Below are positions 18,413-27,594 of a DNA stretch of 64,000 nucleotides, in pieces; within the stretch, counting starts at the first letter, position 1; each line of letters starts with the position of its first letter. The notes below the pieces were generated by a model. That model saw only the letters and a program-made list of their open reading frames with translations. It did no database searches and had not been told where the DNA came from. The DNA lies in assembly GCF_003052585.1 (NCBI RefSeq), contig NZ_QASN01000022.1, positions 1 to 64,000 of the forward strand, written 5' to 3'. The translations under genes and the position numbers were made by a program. The stretch comes from Pseudomonas mangrovi. Lineage in GTDB: Bacteria > Pseudomonadota > Gammaproteobacteria > Pseudomonadales > Pseudomonadaceae.

Positions 18413-19036
18413 TTGTCAGCCGTTCGCAGCAAGATCTGTGGAATTACCCGCGTAGAGGATGCACTCGTTGCCGCCGAGCAGGGTGCAGATGCCATAGGTC
18501 TGGTGTTCTATGCAAAGAGTCCGCGGGCCGTCGATGCGTCTCGTGCCAGGGAAATCCTGCGTGCGCTGCCCCCGTTCGTGACCAGCGTAGGGCTGTTCGT
18601 CGATGCTACGACGGCCCAGGTCAAGGAGGTCCTGCGTGTGGTTCCGCTGGATCTGCTGCAGTTTCACGGTGACGAGACGGCGGAGTATTGCGAAAGCTTC
18701 GGCCGGCCGTACATCAAGGCATTGCGTGTGCGTCCGGATCTCCCGCTTCGCCAGCAGTGTGCGAGCTTTGCCAGTGCCTCGGGCATCCTGCTGGACAGCT
18801 ACGTTCCCGGGGTTCCAGGAGGTACCGGTGAGGCTTTCGACTGGTCGCTGGTGCCTGCCGACCTGGGCAAGCCGGTGATTCTTGCCGGTGGACTCGATGC
18901 GCAGAACGTGGCCGCCGCCATCGCTCAGGTGCGTCCTTATGCGGTGGATGTGAGTGGCGGCGTCGAACGCGACAAGGGTCTCAAGGACCCCCTAAAGGTC
19001 GCGGCATTTCTGCAGGCGGTGCGGGCTGCTGTCTGA
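18413..19036 (+). CDS. trpF: phosphoribosylanthranilate isomerase
   Basis: The enzyme performs the Amadori rearrangement of tryptophan synthesis. The 207-residue TIM barrel has the catalytic cysteine in KICGITR and the catalytic aspartate in VDVSGGVE. A TTG start at 18413 is used because TTTGAGGTAA lies at a good distance and the conserved strand begins at once; no ATG or GTG fits. It sits apart from the other trp genes, as is usual in pseudomonads. Confidence 0.94.
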   Translation: MSAVRSKICGITRVEDALVAAEQGADAIGLVFYAKSPRAVDASRAREILRALPPFVTSVGLFVDATTAQVKEVLRVVPLDLLQFHGDETAEYCESFGRPYIKALRVRPDLPLRQQCASFASASGILLDSYVPGVPGGTGEAFDWSLVPADLGKPVILAGGLDAQNVAAAIAQVRPYAVDVSGGVERDKGLKDPLKVAAFLQAVRAAV

Positions 19037-19201
19037 TGTGACGATGGCTGTACCTTGGCCGTCCAAAGGCCTGTCGTGCGCAGGCTGGCGCTTGAAATGG
19101 TGCGCTGAACGGCGCGTTTGCGTCGAGGCGACAACGAATTCACACCCGGGCGGGCCGCCTTGAATGGCAGGTTCGCGGGTCAATGGCTTGGGAGAAGAGG
19201 C

Positions 19202-20068
19202 ATGAGTAACTGGCTGGTAGACAAGCTGATCCCCTCGATCATGCGTTCCGAGGTAAAGAAGAGCTCGGTACCCGAGGGCCTGTGGCACAAGTGCCCGTCC
19301 TGCGAGGCGGTGCTTTACCGTCCGGAGCTTGAGAAGACCCATGATGTCTGCCCCAAGTGCAATCATCACATGCGTATTGACGCGCGCCGTCGCCTCGACC
19401 TGTTTCTGGATGAGGAAGGGCGTAGCGAGATCGGCGCCGAGCTCGAGCCGGTTGATCGGCTGAAGTTTCGTGACAGCAAGAAGTACAAGGATCGCCTGGT
19501 TGCGGCGCAGAAGCAGACCGGCGAAAAAGATGCACTGATCGCGATGAGCGGTGCGCTGGAAGGCATGCCGTTGGTGGCCTGTGCCTTTGAATTCTCCTTC
19601 ATGGGCGGCTCGATGGGCGCGATCGTCGGCGAGCGCTTCGTGCAGGCGGCCAACGTTGCGCTGGAAAAGCGTTGCCCGCTGATCTGCTTCGCCGCCTCCG
19701 GCGGTGCGCGCATGCAGGAAGCGTTGATTTCCCTGATGCAGATGGCCAAGACCTCGGCGGTCCTGGCGCGCTTGCGCGAGGAGGGGATTCCGTTCATCTC
19801 GGTGCTGACCGATCCTGTCTATGGTGGCGTTTCGGCGAGCCTGGCGATGCTCGGTGACGTGATCGTTGCCGAGCCGCGTGCGCTGATCGGCTTTGCCGGT
19901 CCGCGAGTGATCGAGCAGACGGTTCGCGAGAAGCTGCCGGAAGGCTTCCAGCGCAGCGAGTTCCTTCTTGAGCACGGCGCAATCGACATGATCATTCCGC
20001 GCAGCGAGCTGCGTCCGCGTCTGGCGCGCCTGCTTGGCCAGTTCATGCATCTGCCCGTCAGCGCATGA
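19202..20068 (+). CDS. accD: acetyl-CoA carboxylase carboxyltransferase subunit beta
   Basis: AccD with AccA transfers CO2 from carboxybiotin to acetyl-CoA, the committed step of fatty-acid synthesis. The 288-residue protein has the N-terminal zinc ribbon (CPSC and CPKC pairs) and the crotonase-type core with FAASGGARMQE and DPVYGGVSASLAML. GGGAGAAGAGG precedes the ATG at 19202; an in-frame ATG at 19118 would add 28 unlike residues. It overlaps folC by ATGA. Confidence 0.96.
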   Translation: MSNWLVDKLIPSIMRSEVKKSSVPEGLWHKCPSCEAVLYRPELEKTHDVCPKCNHHMRIDARRRLDLFLDEEGRSEIGAELEPVDRLKFRDSKKYKDRLVAAQKQTGEKDALIAMSGALEGMPLVACAFEFSFMGGSMGAIVGERFVQAANVALEKRCPLICFAASGGARMQEALISLMQMAKTSAVLARLREEGIPFISVLTDPVYGGVSASLAMLGDVIVAEPRALIGFAGPRVIEQTVREKLPEGFQRSEFLLEHGAIDMIIPRSELRPRLARLLGQFMHLPVSA

Positions 20069-21354
20069 CCCAACGCAGCCTGGCCGATTGGCTGGCCTAC
20101 CTCGAGCAACTGCATCCCAGTGCCATCGACATGGGCCTGGAGCGGGTTGCCGAGGTCGCCGCCCGGTTGGGTCTGGGGCGCCCCGCCAAGCGGGTGGTGA
20201 CGGTTACCGGTACCAATGGCAAAGGCTCTACCTGTGCCTTCCTGGCCGCGTTGCTGGCGGGTCGGGGGCACAAGGTTGGAATCTACAGCTCGCCCCATCT
20301 GCTGCAGTACAACGAGCGCGTCGTCATCGATGGTCAGATGGTCGCTGATGACGCGCTTTGTCGTGCTTTTTCAGCGGTCGAGGCGGCGCGCGGCGATACC
20401 AGCCTGACCTACTTCGAGATGGGCACGCTCGCAGCCTTGTGGCTGTTCGAGCAGGCCGAGCTGGGCGTCGCGGTGCTCGAAGTCGGCCTGGGCGGGCGGC
20501 TGGATGCAGTCAACCTGATCGATGCCGATCTTGCGCTCATCACCAGCATCGGCGTGGATCACGCCGAATGGCTCGGCGACAGTCGCGAGTCGGTGGCCCG
20601 CGAGAAGGCGGGGATCATGCGCGCTGGGCGTGCGGCGCTGTGCGGTGATCCGCAGCCCCCGGCCAATCTTCTGCAGTACGCCAACACCCTGGGTGTCGAG
20701 CTGAGCATTCGCGGACGCGATTTCGATCTCGCTGTCGAGGGTTCCGGTTGGCGCTGGAGCGGCCGCAGCGCCCAGGGCGATAGCCTCACCCTGGATGAGC
20801 TGCCGCTGCTTGATCTGCCGATGGAAAATGCCGCGCTGGCCCTGCAGGCTTTCGTTCTGCTTGAGCCGCAGTGGCGCATCGAACAGGTTCGACGCGCTCT
20901 GGGGGATACTCGCCTGGTCGGGCGGCTGGATCGTCGTCAGGTGCAGGTCAATGGGCGCACTCTGACGCTGCTGCTGGACGTCGGGCATAATCCCCAGGCC
21001 AGCGAGTTTCTCGCTGGTCGCCTGCGTCAACGCGCTTGCGCCGGGCGTCGTCACGCCGGGCGTCGTTACGCTGTTTTCGGCCTGCTGGCCGACAAGGATC
21101 TGCCTGGCGTCGTGCAGCCGTTGCTGGATCTCGTCGATACGTGGGCGGTGGCGCCCTTGCCTTGTGGGCGCAGCCGGGCGGCAGCTGAATTGCGTGAAGT
21201 GTTGAGCGGTTTCGGCGCGCGCAGTGTCGAAGCTGGCTCGGTAGCCGAGGCGCTCGACAAACAGTGCGCCCAGGCTGACGAGCAGGACGAGATATTGGTG
21301 TTCGGTTCTTTTTATTGCGTCGCCGAAGCGCTGGCCTGGCTGGCTCGGCATTAG
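20065..21354 (+). CDS. folC: bifunctional dihydrofolate synthase / folylpolyglutamate synthase
   Basis: It adds glutamate to dihydropteroate and to folates. The 429-residue Mur-ligase-type protein has the P-loop VTGTNGKGSTC and motifs TSIGVDHAEWLG and LLLDVGHNPQA. The start overlaps the accD stop (ATGA). accD-folC-SPOR gene-cvpA-purF is a conserved gammaproteobacterial order. Confidence 0.95.
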   Translation: MTQRSLADWLAYLEQLHPSAIDMGLERVAEVAARLGLGRPAKRVVTVTGTNGKGSTCAFLAALLAGRGHKVGIYSSPHLLQYNERVVIDGQMVADDALCRAFSAVEAARGDTSLTYFEMGTLAALWLFEQAELGVAVLEVGLGGRLDAVNLIDADLALITSIGVDHAEWLGDSRESVAREKAGIMRAGRAALCGDPQPPANLLQYANTLGVELSIRGRDFDLAVEGSGWRWSGRSAQGDSLTLDELPLLDLPMENAALALQAFVLLEPQWRIEQVRRALGDTRLVGRLDRRQVQVNGRTLTLLLDVGHNPQASEFLAGRLRQRACAGRRHAGRRYAVFGLLADKDLPGVVQPLLDLVDTWAVAPLPCGRSRAAAELREVLSGFGARSVEAGSVAEALDKQCAQADEQDEILVFGSFYCVAEALAWLARH

Positions 21355-21367
21355 CAGGAGAGTGGTT

Positions 21368-21949
21368 ATGGCATTGCTGGACAAGGGACTCAAGCAGCGC
21401 ATCGTCGGTGCGCTGGTACTGGTCGCGCTGGCGGTGATCTTTCTGCCGATGCTGCTTTCACGCCAGGACGAGCGCGCCAGCATCGAGGTGGAAGTGCCTA
21501 CGGCACCGGTTTCACCGGGAATGCCGGAAACGGTCGCGCCGCCGGTAGAGGTGCCGGTCGCCAGCGAGCCGGTGCCGGGTGATGTCGATCAGCCTCTACC
21601 GCTGGAGCCGCAACCGCTCGTCGAGCCCGCGACGCCTGCTCAGGTTGAATCCTCCCGGCCGGCAGCAGCAGCGTCGGAAACGCCTGCTTCGCGTCTCGAC
21701 GAGGCGAGCCTGCCGGTCAGCTGGTCCGTTCAGCTCGCCAGCCTGTCCAGTCGCCCTGGGGCGGAAGCGTTGCAGAAGACCTTGCGCAGTCAGGGTTACA
21801 ACGCCTACATCCGCCAGGCGGACGGAATGAATCGGGTCTTCGTCGGGCCGGTGATCGAGCGCAAGGAGGCCGATCGCCTGCGTGATCAGCTCAACCGCCA
21901 GCACAAGCTCAGCGGCTTCGTGGTGCGCTTCCAGCCAGAGCGTTCCTGA
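21368..21949 (+). CDS. DedD-like SPOR-domain protein
   Basis: This 193-residue protein has a short cytoplasmic start, one membrane helix (residues about 12-30), a Pro/Glu-rich periplasmic linker and a C-terminal SPOR domain (SWSVQLASLSSRPGAEAL to the end) that binds denuded septal peptidoglycan. By position and layout it matches the DedD type of cell-division protein and PA3110. The ATG at 21368 with AGGAGAG upstream is preferred over the GTG at 21362. Confidence 0.88.
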   Translation: MALLDKGLKQRIVGALVLVALAVIFLPMLLSRQDERASIEVEVPTAPVSPGMPETVAPPVEVPVASEPVPGDVDQPLPLEPQPLVEPATPAQVESSRPAAAASETPASRLDEASLPVSWSVQLASLSSRPGAEALQKTLRSQGYNAYIRQADGMNRVFVGPVIERKEADRLRDQLNRQHKLSGFVVRFQPERS

Positions 21950-22015
21950 GGGCGGCTTACCCCTGCTGCGGTGCTCTGCTAGAATGCGCGGCCTCCACTT
22001 TCGGTAGGCGCAGTC

Positions 22016-22564
22016 GTGGCATTCAGTTGGGTCGATTGGGCGTTCATCGCCGTCATCGCCGTTTCCAGTCTGATCAGTTTGAAGCGTGGCTTCGTCAAGG
22101 AAGCGCTGTCTCTGCTTACCTGGATCGTCGCTGGCGTGGTCGCCTGGATGTTCGGCGGAGCACTATCGCATTACCTGGCCGGCTACATCGAAACGCCTTC
22201 GGTGCGAGTCATCGCGGCCTGTCTCATTCTGTTCGTCGCCACCTTGCTGGTGGGGGCGCTGATCAACTTTCTCATCGGGGAGCTGGTGCGCGTCACCGGG
22301 CTGTCCGGTACTGATCGTTTCCTTGGCATGGTCTTCGGCGCGGCGCGCGGCGCCTTGCTGCTGGTGGTCGCGGTTGGATTGCTCAGCCTGTTGCCGGTGC
22401 AGCAGGACCGCTGGTGGCAGGAGTCGCGCCTGATGCCGCATTTCCTGATGGTTGCGGACTGGTCGAAGAATCTGATTCTGGGCATGAGCGGCCGCGCCGA
22501 GCAGGGCGAACTGCCCGAGCGAGGGGGGCAGGAGCCAGTGCCAATGGTCGTTCCGGCAGGCTGA
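22016..22564 (+). CDS. cvpA: CvpA family membrane protein
   Basis: The 182-residue protein has four hydrophobic segments and the CvpA pattern FSWVDWAFIAVIAVSSLISL...KRGFVKEALSL at its start. The family is named for colicin V production and supports purF expression and envelope homeostasis in enterobacteria. A GTG start is used (GTAGGCGCA upstream). It lies directly before purF as in most gammaproteobacteria. Confidence 0.9.
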   Translation: MAFSWVDWAFIAVIAVSSLISLKRGFVKEALSLLTWIVAGVVAWMFGGALSHYLAGYIETPSVRVIAACLILFVATLLVGALINFLIGELVRVTGLSGTDRFLGMVFGAARGALLLVVAVGLLSLLPVQQDRWWQESRLMPHFLMVADWSKNLILGMSGRAEQGELPERGGQEPVPMVVPAG

Positions 22565-22634
22565 ATCGCAGTATGTGGTGCGACGCCAGGCGTCGCTCCG
22601 TCGAGGTTTGAACTACTAGCAGGGGTTGCGTCAC

Positions 22635-24140
22635 ATGTGTGGCATCGTCGGTATCGTCGGCAAGTCGAACGTCAATCAGGCGCTGTATGACGCGCTCACC
22701 GTCCTTCAGCATCGCGGCCAGGACGCTGCCGGTATTGTCACCAGTCATGAGGGGCGCCTGTTCCTGCGCAAGGACAACGGGCTGGTGCGCGATGTCTTCC
22801 AGCAGCGGCACATGCAGCGGCTGGTAGGCAGCATGGGCATCGGTCACGTGCGCTATCCCACCGCCGGCAGCTCCAGCTCCGCCGAGGCGCAGCCGTTCTA
22901 TGTCAACTCGCCCTATGGCATCACCCTGGCGCACAACGGCAACCTGACCAACGTGCAGCAGTTGGCCAAGGAGATCTACGAGTCCGATCTGCGCCACGTC
23001 AACACCAGCTCCGACTCCGAAGTCCTGCTCAACGTGTTCGCCCACGAGCTGGCGGTGCGCGGCAAGCTGCAGCCGACCGAGGAGGACGTGTTCGCCGCAG
23101 TCTCCGGTGTGCATGAGCGCTGCAAGGGTGGTTACGCGGTGGTGGCGATGATCACCGGCTACGGCATCGTCGGTTTCCGCGACCCCAACGCGATCCGTCC
23201 GATCGTCTTCGGCCAGCGCCATACCGACGAAGGCGTCGAGTACATGATCGCCTCGGAAAGTGTCGCGCTGGACGTGCTCGGCTTCAGCCTGATTCGCGAC
23301 CTGGCCCCGGGCGAGGCGGTCTACATCACCGAGGGCGGCAAACTGCACACACGCCAGTGCGCGACCAGCCCGAACTACTCTCCGTGCATCTTCGAGCATG
23401 TCTACCTGGCGCGTCCGGACTCGATCATGGACGGCGTTTCGGTCTACAAGGCACGCCTGCGCATGGGTGAGAAGCTGGCCGAGAAGATCCTCCGCGAGCG
23501 TCCGGATCACGGCATCGACGTGGTCATCCCGATTCCCGACACCAGCCGCACCTCGGCACTGGAGCTGGCCAATCGCCTCGGCGTGAAGTTCCGCGAGGGC
23601 TTCGTCAAGAATCGCTACATCGGCCGCACCTTCATCATGCCGGGGCAGGCGGCGCGGAAGAAATCCGTGCGCCAGAAGCTCAACGCCATCGAGCTGGAGT
23701 TCCGTGGCAAGAACGTCATGCTGGTCGACGACTCGATCGTTCGCGGCACCACCTGCAAGCAGATCATCCAGATGGCGCGCGAGGCGGGGGCGAAGAACGT
23801 CTACTTCTGCTCGGCGGCGCCGGCGGTACGCTACCCGAACGTCTATGGCATCGACATGCCCAGCGCCCACGAGCTGATTGCCCACAGCCGCAGCACCGAA
23901 GAAGTCTGCGAGCTGATCGGTGCCGACTGGCTGGTCTACCAGGATCTGGCTGACCTCGAAGAAGCGGTGCGTGACGGCAATCCGCAGATCGTCGGCTTCG
24001 ACAGCGCGGTGTTCAACGGCGAGTACATCACCGGCGATATCGATAGCGTCTACCTGAACCGCATCGAGCAGGCGCGCAACGATTCGAGCAAGAACAGCAG
24101 CAACATGGTCAGCGCGATCATCGACCTCTACAACAACTGA
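22635..24140 (+). CDS. purF: amidophosphoribosyltransferase
   Basis: The enzyme makes phosphoribosylamine from PRPP and glutamine, the first committed purine step. The 501-residue product starts MCGIVGIVG, so Cys2 becomes the N-terminal glutaminase nucleophile after Met removal; this fixes the start at 22635 rather than the upstream TTG at 22626. The PRPP-binding motif MLVDDSIVRGTTCKQI is intact. Confidence 0.97.
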   Translation: MCGIVGIVGKSNVNQALYDALTVLQHRGQDAAGIVTSHEGRLFLRKDNGLVRDVFQQRHMQRLVGSMGIGHVRYPTAGSSSSAEAQPFYVNSPYGITLAHNGNLTNVQQLAKEIYESDLRHVNTSSDSEVLLNVFAHELAVRGKLQPTEEDVFAAVSGVHERCKGGYAVVAMITGYGIVGFRDPNAIRPIVFGQRHTDEGVEYMIASESVALDVLGFSLIRDLAPGEAVYITEGGKLHTRQCATSPNYSPCIFEHVYLARPDSIMDGVSVYKARLRMGEKLAEKILRERPDHGIDVVIPIPDTSRTSALELANRLGVKFREGFVKNRYIGRTFIMPGQAARKKSVRQKLNAIELEFRGKNVMLVDDSIVRGTTCKQIIQMAREAGAKNVYFCSAAPAVRYPNVYGIDMPSAHELIAHSRSTEEVCELIGADWLVYQDLADLEEAVRDGNPQIVGFDSAVFNGEYITGDIDSVYLNRIEQARNDSSKNSSNMVSAIIDLYNN

Positions 24141-24193
24141 TACAGCCGTCGGCGCCTGCTCGGGCGTGCGCGATCGGCATTCGGAGCCTGGAT

Positions 24194-25405
24194 ATGACGA
24201 TTGAATGGGATGCCGGTCGCCTGGACAGTGATCTTGAAGGCGCCGCCTTCGAGACCCTGGCGGTGCGTGCCGGGCAGCATCGCACGCCGGAAGCCGAGCA
24301 CGGCGAAGCGCTGTTCATGACCTCCAGCTACGTGTTCCGCTCTGCTGCCGATGCGGCGGCGCGCTTTGCCGGCGAAGTGCCGGGCAACGTCTACTCGCGC
24401 TACACCAACCCGACCGTGCGTGCCTTCGAGGAGCGCATCGCCGCGCTGGAAGGCGCCGAGCAGGCGGTTGCCACGGCCTCCGGCATGGCCGCGATCCTGG
24501 CCATGGTCATGGGCCTGTGCAGTGCTGGCGATCACGTGCTGGTGTCGCGCAGCGTATTCGGCTCGACCATCAGTCTGTTCGAGAAGTACCTCAAGCGCTT
24601 CGGCATCCAGGTCGACTATCCGCCGCTGTCGGACCTGGCCGCCTGGGAAGCTGCCTGCAAGCCGAACACCCGCCTGCTGTTCGTCGAGTCGCCTTCCAAC
24701 CCGTTGGCGGAGCTGGTCGATATCGCGGCGCTGGCCGAGATCGCCCATGCCCACGGCGCGCTGCTGGCGGTGGACAACTGCTTCTGTACGCCGGCGCTGC
24801 AGCAGCCGCTCAAGCTCGGCGCGGATCTGGTCATGCATTCGGCGACCAAGTTCATCGACGGCCAGGGCCGCTGCCTGGGGGGCGTGCTCGCCGGTCCGGC
24901 GGAGCTGATGAAGGAGATGGTCGGCTTTCTGCGCACTGCCGGGCCGACCCTCAGCCCGTTCAATGCCTGGCTGTTCCTCAAGGGACTGGAAACCCTGCGT
25001 ATCCGCATGCATGCGCATTGCGCCGCGGCGCAGGAGCTGGCCGAGTGGCTGGCGGCTCAGCCGGGCGTCGAGCGCGTCTACTACGCAGGCCTTCCCAGTC
25101 ACCCGCAGCACGAGCTGGCGCGCCGGCAGCAGAGCGCCTTCGGCGCTGTGGTCAGCTTCGAGGTCAGCGGTGGCAAGGAGGGCGCCTGGCGCTTCATGGA
25201 CGCCACCCGGATGATCTCGATCACCACCAATCTGGGCGATACCAAGAGCACCATCGCCCATCCGGCGACCACCTCGCATGGCCGGTTGAGTCCGGCCGAG
25301 CGCGCCGCTGCCGGGATCAACGACAACCTGATCCGGCTGGCTGTAGGCCTGGAGGCGGTCGAGGATCTCAAGGCTGACCTGGCCCGCGGTATCGCCGCGC
25401 TCTGA
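24194..25405 (+). CDS. metZ: O-succinylhomoserine sulfhydrylase
   Basis: This PLP enzyme makes homocysteine directly from O-succinylhomoserine and sulfide, the pseudomonad route to methionine. The 403-residue Cys/Met-metabolism family protein has the PLP lysine in MHSATKFIDGQGR and the YTNPTV and ETPSNP-like (VESPSNPLAE) motifs. In P. aeruginosa metZ is followed by a short-chain dehydrogenase (PA3106) and then xcpQ; the dehydrogenase gene is missing here and a repeat element takes its place. Confidence 0.95.
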   Translation: MTIEWDAGRLDSDLEGAAFETLAVRAGQHRTPEAEHGEALFMTSSYVFRSAADAAARFAGEVPGNVYSRYTNPTVRAFEERIAALEGAEQAVATASGMAAILAMVMGLCSAGDHVLVSRSVFGSTISLFEKYLKRFGIQVDYPPLSDLAAWEAACKPNTRLLFVESPSNPLAELVDIAALAEIAHAHGALLAVDNCFCTPALQQPLKLGADLVMHSATKFIDGQGRCLGGVLAGPAELMKEMVGFLRTAGPTLSPFNAWLFLKGLETLRIRMHAHCAAAQELAEWLAAQPGVERVYYAGLPSHPQHELARRQQSAFGAVVSFEVSGGKEGAWRFMDATRMISITTNLGDTKSTIAHPATTSHGRLSPAERAAAGINDNLIRLAVGLEAVEDLKADLARGIAAL

Positions 25406-25447
25406 GTGCTGCCGCCGATAGCTTGCGCTACAGCAGCTGCATTATCG

Positions 25448-25576
25448 GTAGGGCGGATTAGCCGCCTGCGGCGTAATCCGCCACGGACGGAGCGCTGAGC
25501 GCGTGGAACCGAGCACTGCTGAAGCCGCATGACTGCGCAGAAGTCGGCGCAATGCGCTGCGCTTATTGCGCCCTAC
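25448..25576. repeat. 129-bp inverted-repeat (MITE-like) element, copy 1
   Basis: The element begins GTAGGGCGGATTAGCC and ends GCTTATTGCGCCCTAC, so its termini form an 8-bp perfect inverted repeat that extends imperfectly. Each half also folds on itself: GGCGGATTA...TAATCCGCC on the left and GGCGCAATGCGC...TTATTGCGCC on the right. A close copy lies at 36350-36491. It has no reading frame of its own. Confidence 0.8.
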
Positions 25577-25590
25577 GTCCTGTTGAGCTG

Positions 25591-25626
25591 AAACGAAAAA
25601 CCCCGCCGGAGCGGGGTTTTTCGTTT
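25591..25626. terminator. bidirectional terminator between metZ and xcpQ
   Basis: AAACGAAAAACCCCGC - CGGA - GCGGGGTTTTTCGTTT is a perfect 16-bp palindrome with A/T tracts on both sides, placed between the converging metZ and xcpQ genes. It should stop transcription from both directions. Confidence 0.92.
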
Positions 25627-25653
25627 GGCTGCTTCCCAGCGGCTCGTCTGTGC

Positions 25654-27591
25654 TCAGTCGCGCAGGTCGATGGCGCCACCGGTTTTGCCGTCGAACAGCT
25701 GATTGGGCGTGCCCGGCAGGATGTTCGGCTGGCGCTCGCCTTCGTGGAAAATATGCACGTCGGAGTACTTCTTGCCCGACAGCGCGGCGAGGCCGGCAGC
25801 GTCGCGAACCACAGTGGGACGCAGGAACACCATCAGGTTGCGCTTGATGTGCGACTCGCGGGTGGAGCGGAACAGGCCGCCAAGGATCGGGATATCACCC
25901 AGCAGCGGCACCTTGGAATCGGTGCGGGTGACATCGTCCTGGATCAGGCCGCCAAGTACGATCACCTGGCCGTCTTCAGCCAGGATGGTGCTTTTGATCG
26001 AGCGCTTGTTGGTCACCAGGTCCACTGCCTGGGCATTCAGGCCGCCACTGGGGGCGATCGAGGAGATCTCCTGCTCGATCTCCAGGCGCAGGGTGGCGCC
26101 GTCGTTGATGTGCGGAGTGACCTTGAGGGTGACGCCGATGTCCTTGCGCTCGATGGTGGTGAAGGGGTTGTTCGCGCCCGCCGCATCGGTGGTGTAGGAG
26201 CCGGTCTGGAAGGGCACGTTCTGGCCGACCAGGATCTCCGCCTTCTGGTTGTCCAGGGTCAGCAGGCTGGGCGTCGACAGCAGGTTGCTCTTGCTGTTGG
26301 AGGACAGGGCGGTGATCAGTGCGCCGAAGCTGTCGGTGCCGACGCCGATGATGGCGCCGTCCGGCAGGGTCACGTTGGGTGTTTCGTCCGACTGGATCGC
26401 GCTCAGTACGGTGCCTACCGAAAGGCCGGTGCCGGAGAAGTTGACCCCGCCGAGACCGCCGCGGTCACCGCGTGCATCTACTGCCCACTGCACCCCCAGC
26501 GCATCGTTGATATCGCCGGAAACCTCGACGATCGCAGCCTCGACCAGCACCTGGGCGCGCGGTACGTCCAGCTGGCGAACGATGTCTTCGAGGGTGGCGA
26601 CCAGGTCCGGTTCGGCCAGCAGTACCAGGGCATTCAGGCTCTCGTCGGCGCGGATGAGGATGTTCTGCGGTTTGCTGGTCGCAGCACCTTCGCCGCCGCC
26701 TTCGGGATTCTTCATGCCTTCGGAGATTTCGCCGAGGGTCTCCGCGAGGCTCTTGGCGTCGTTATGGCGCAGGCGAATCACCCGGGTGTTCGCCGAACGG
26801 CTGGTGGGGGTATCGAGCGACTTGGCCAGGGCGACCAGCTTGGCCCGCGACGCCGGGGGACCCATCACGATCAGGCGGTTGGTACGGGCATCGGCGATGA
26901 TCTGCGCGCCGGTACTGACGCCTTTCGGCTCGCCGCGCTGCAGCGCGCTGCGCAGCACCTCGGCGGTGTCCATGACCCAGGCGTACTGCAGGTTGAGCAC
27001 GGTGTAGTCGGCGTTACCTTTCTGATCCAGCTGGCGGATCATCTCCTCGATGCGATCGATGTTGGCGCTGCGGTCACTGATGATCAGCGCATTCGCCGAG
27101 GTCACCGCGGCCATGTGGCCGTACTGCGGCACCAGCGGGCGAATAAGTGGAATGAGTTCGTTGGCCGAGGAGTGCTGTACCTGGATCATCCGCGTTTCCA
27201 GGCGGTCGGCGGCACGGGGGCCACTGTCGGCTTCGGCCTTGGCCTCGGCGTTGGGGATGATCCGCGCCTGGCCGTCCTGGGTAATGACGGTGAAGCCATG
27301 GGTAGCCATCACGGACAGAAACAGCTGGTAGACCTGGCTCAGGTTCATCGCCGATTTGGACACGACGGTGACCTGGCCCTTGACCCGCGGATCGACGATG
27401 AAGGTCTCACCGCTGATGTCGGCAACCTGGTCGATGAAGTCGCGGATCGGTGCGTCCTTGAGATTGATGGTCCAGCTTTCTTCCTGCTGGGTCTGGGGGC
27501 TGGCTGGCGCCAGCGGCTCGGCAACGAGCGGCAACGGACTGCTGGCGAGTCCAGCGACGAGCAGGGCAATGGTCAGGCGCGATAGCTTCAT
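25654..27591 (-). CDS. xcpQ: type II secretion secretin (GspD)
   Basis: XcpQ forms the outer-membrane channel of the type II secretion system. The 645-residue product has a signal peptide ending near residue 24, then the N0 domain (SWTINLKDAPIRDFIDQVA), three N1-N3 ring repeats and the C-terminal secretin barrel (VPLLGDIPILGGLFRS near residue 570). It is 3 bp from xcpP in a two-gene operon divergent from xcpR, as in P. aeruginosa. Confidence 0.96.
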   Translation of the reverse strand: MKLSRLTIALLVAGLASSPLPLVAEPLAPASPQTQQEESWTINLKDAPIRDFIDQVADISGETFIVDPRVKGQVTVVSKSAMNLSQVYQLFLSVMATHGFTVITQDGQARIIPNAEAKAEADSGPRAADRLETRMIQVQHSSANELIPLIRPLVPQYGHMAAVTSANALIISDRSANIDRIEEMIRQLDQKGNADYTVLNLQYAWVMDTAEVLRSALQRGEPKGVSTGAQIIADARTNRLIVMGPPASRAKLVALAKSLDTPTSRSANTRVIRLRHNDAKSLAETLGEISEGMKNPEGGGEGAATSKPQNILIRADESLNALVLLAEPDLVATLEDIVRQLDVPRAQVLVEAAIVEVSGDINDALGVQWAVDARGDRGGLGGVNFSGTGLSVGTVLSAIQSDETPNVTLPDGAIIGVGTDSFGALITALSSNSKSNLLSTPSLLTLDNQKAEILVGQNVPFQTGSYTTDAAGANNPFTTIERKDIGVTLKVTPHINDGATLRLEIEQEISSIAPSGGLNAQAVDLVTNKRSIKSTILAEDGQVIVLGGLIQDDVTRTDSKVPLLGDIPILGGLFRSTRESHIKRNLMVFLRPTVVRDAAGLAALSGKKYSDVHIFHEGERQPNILPGTPNQLFDGKTGGAIDLRD

Positions 27592-27594
27592 CGA

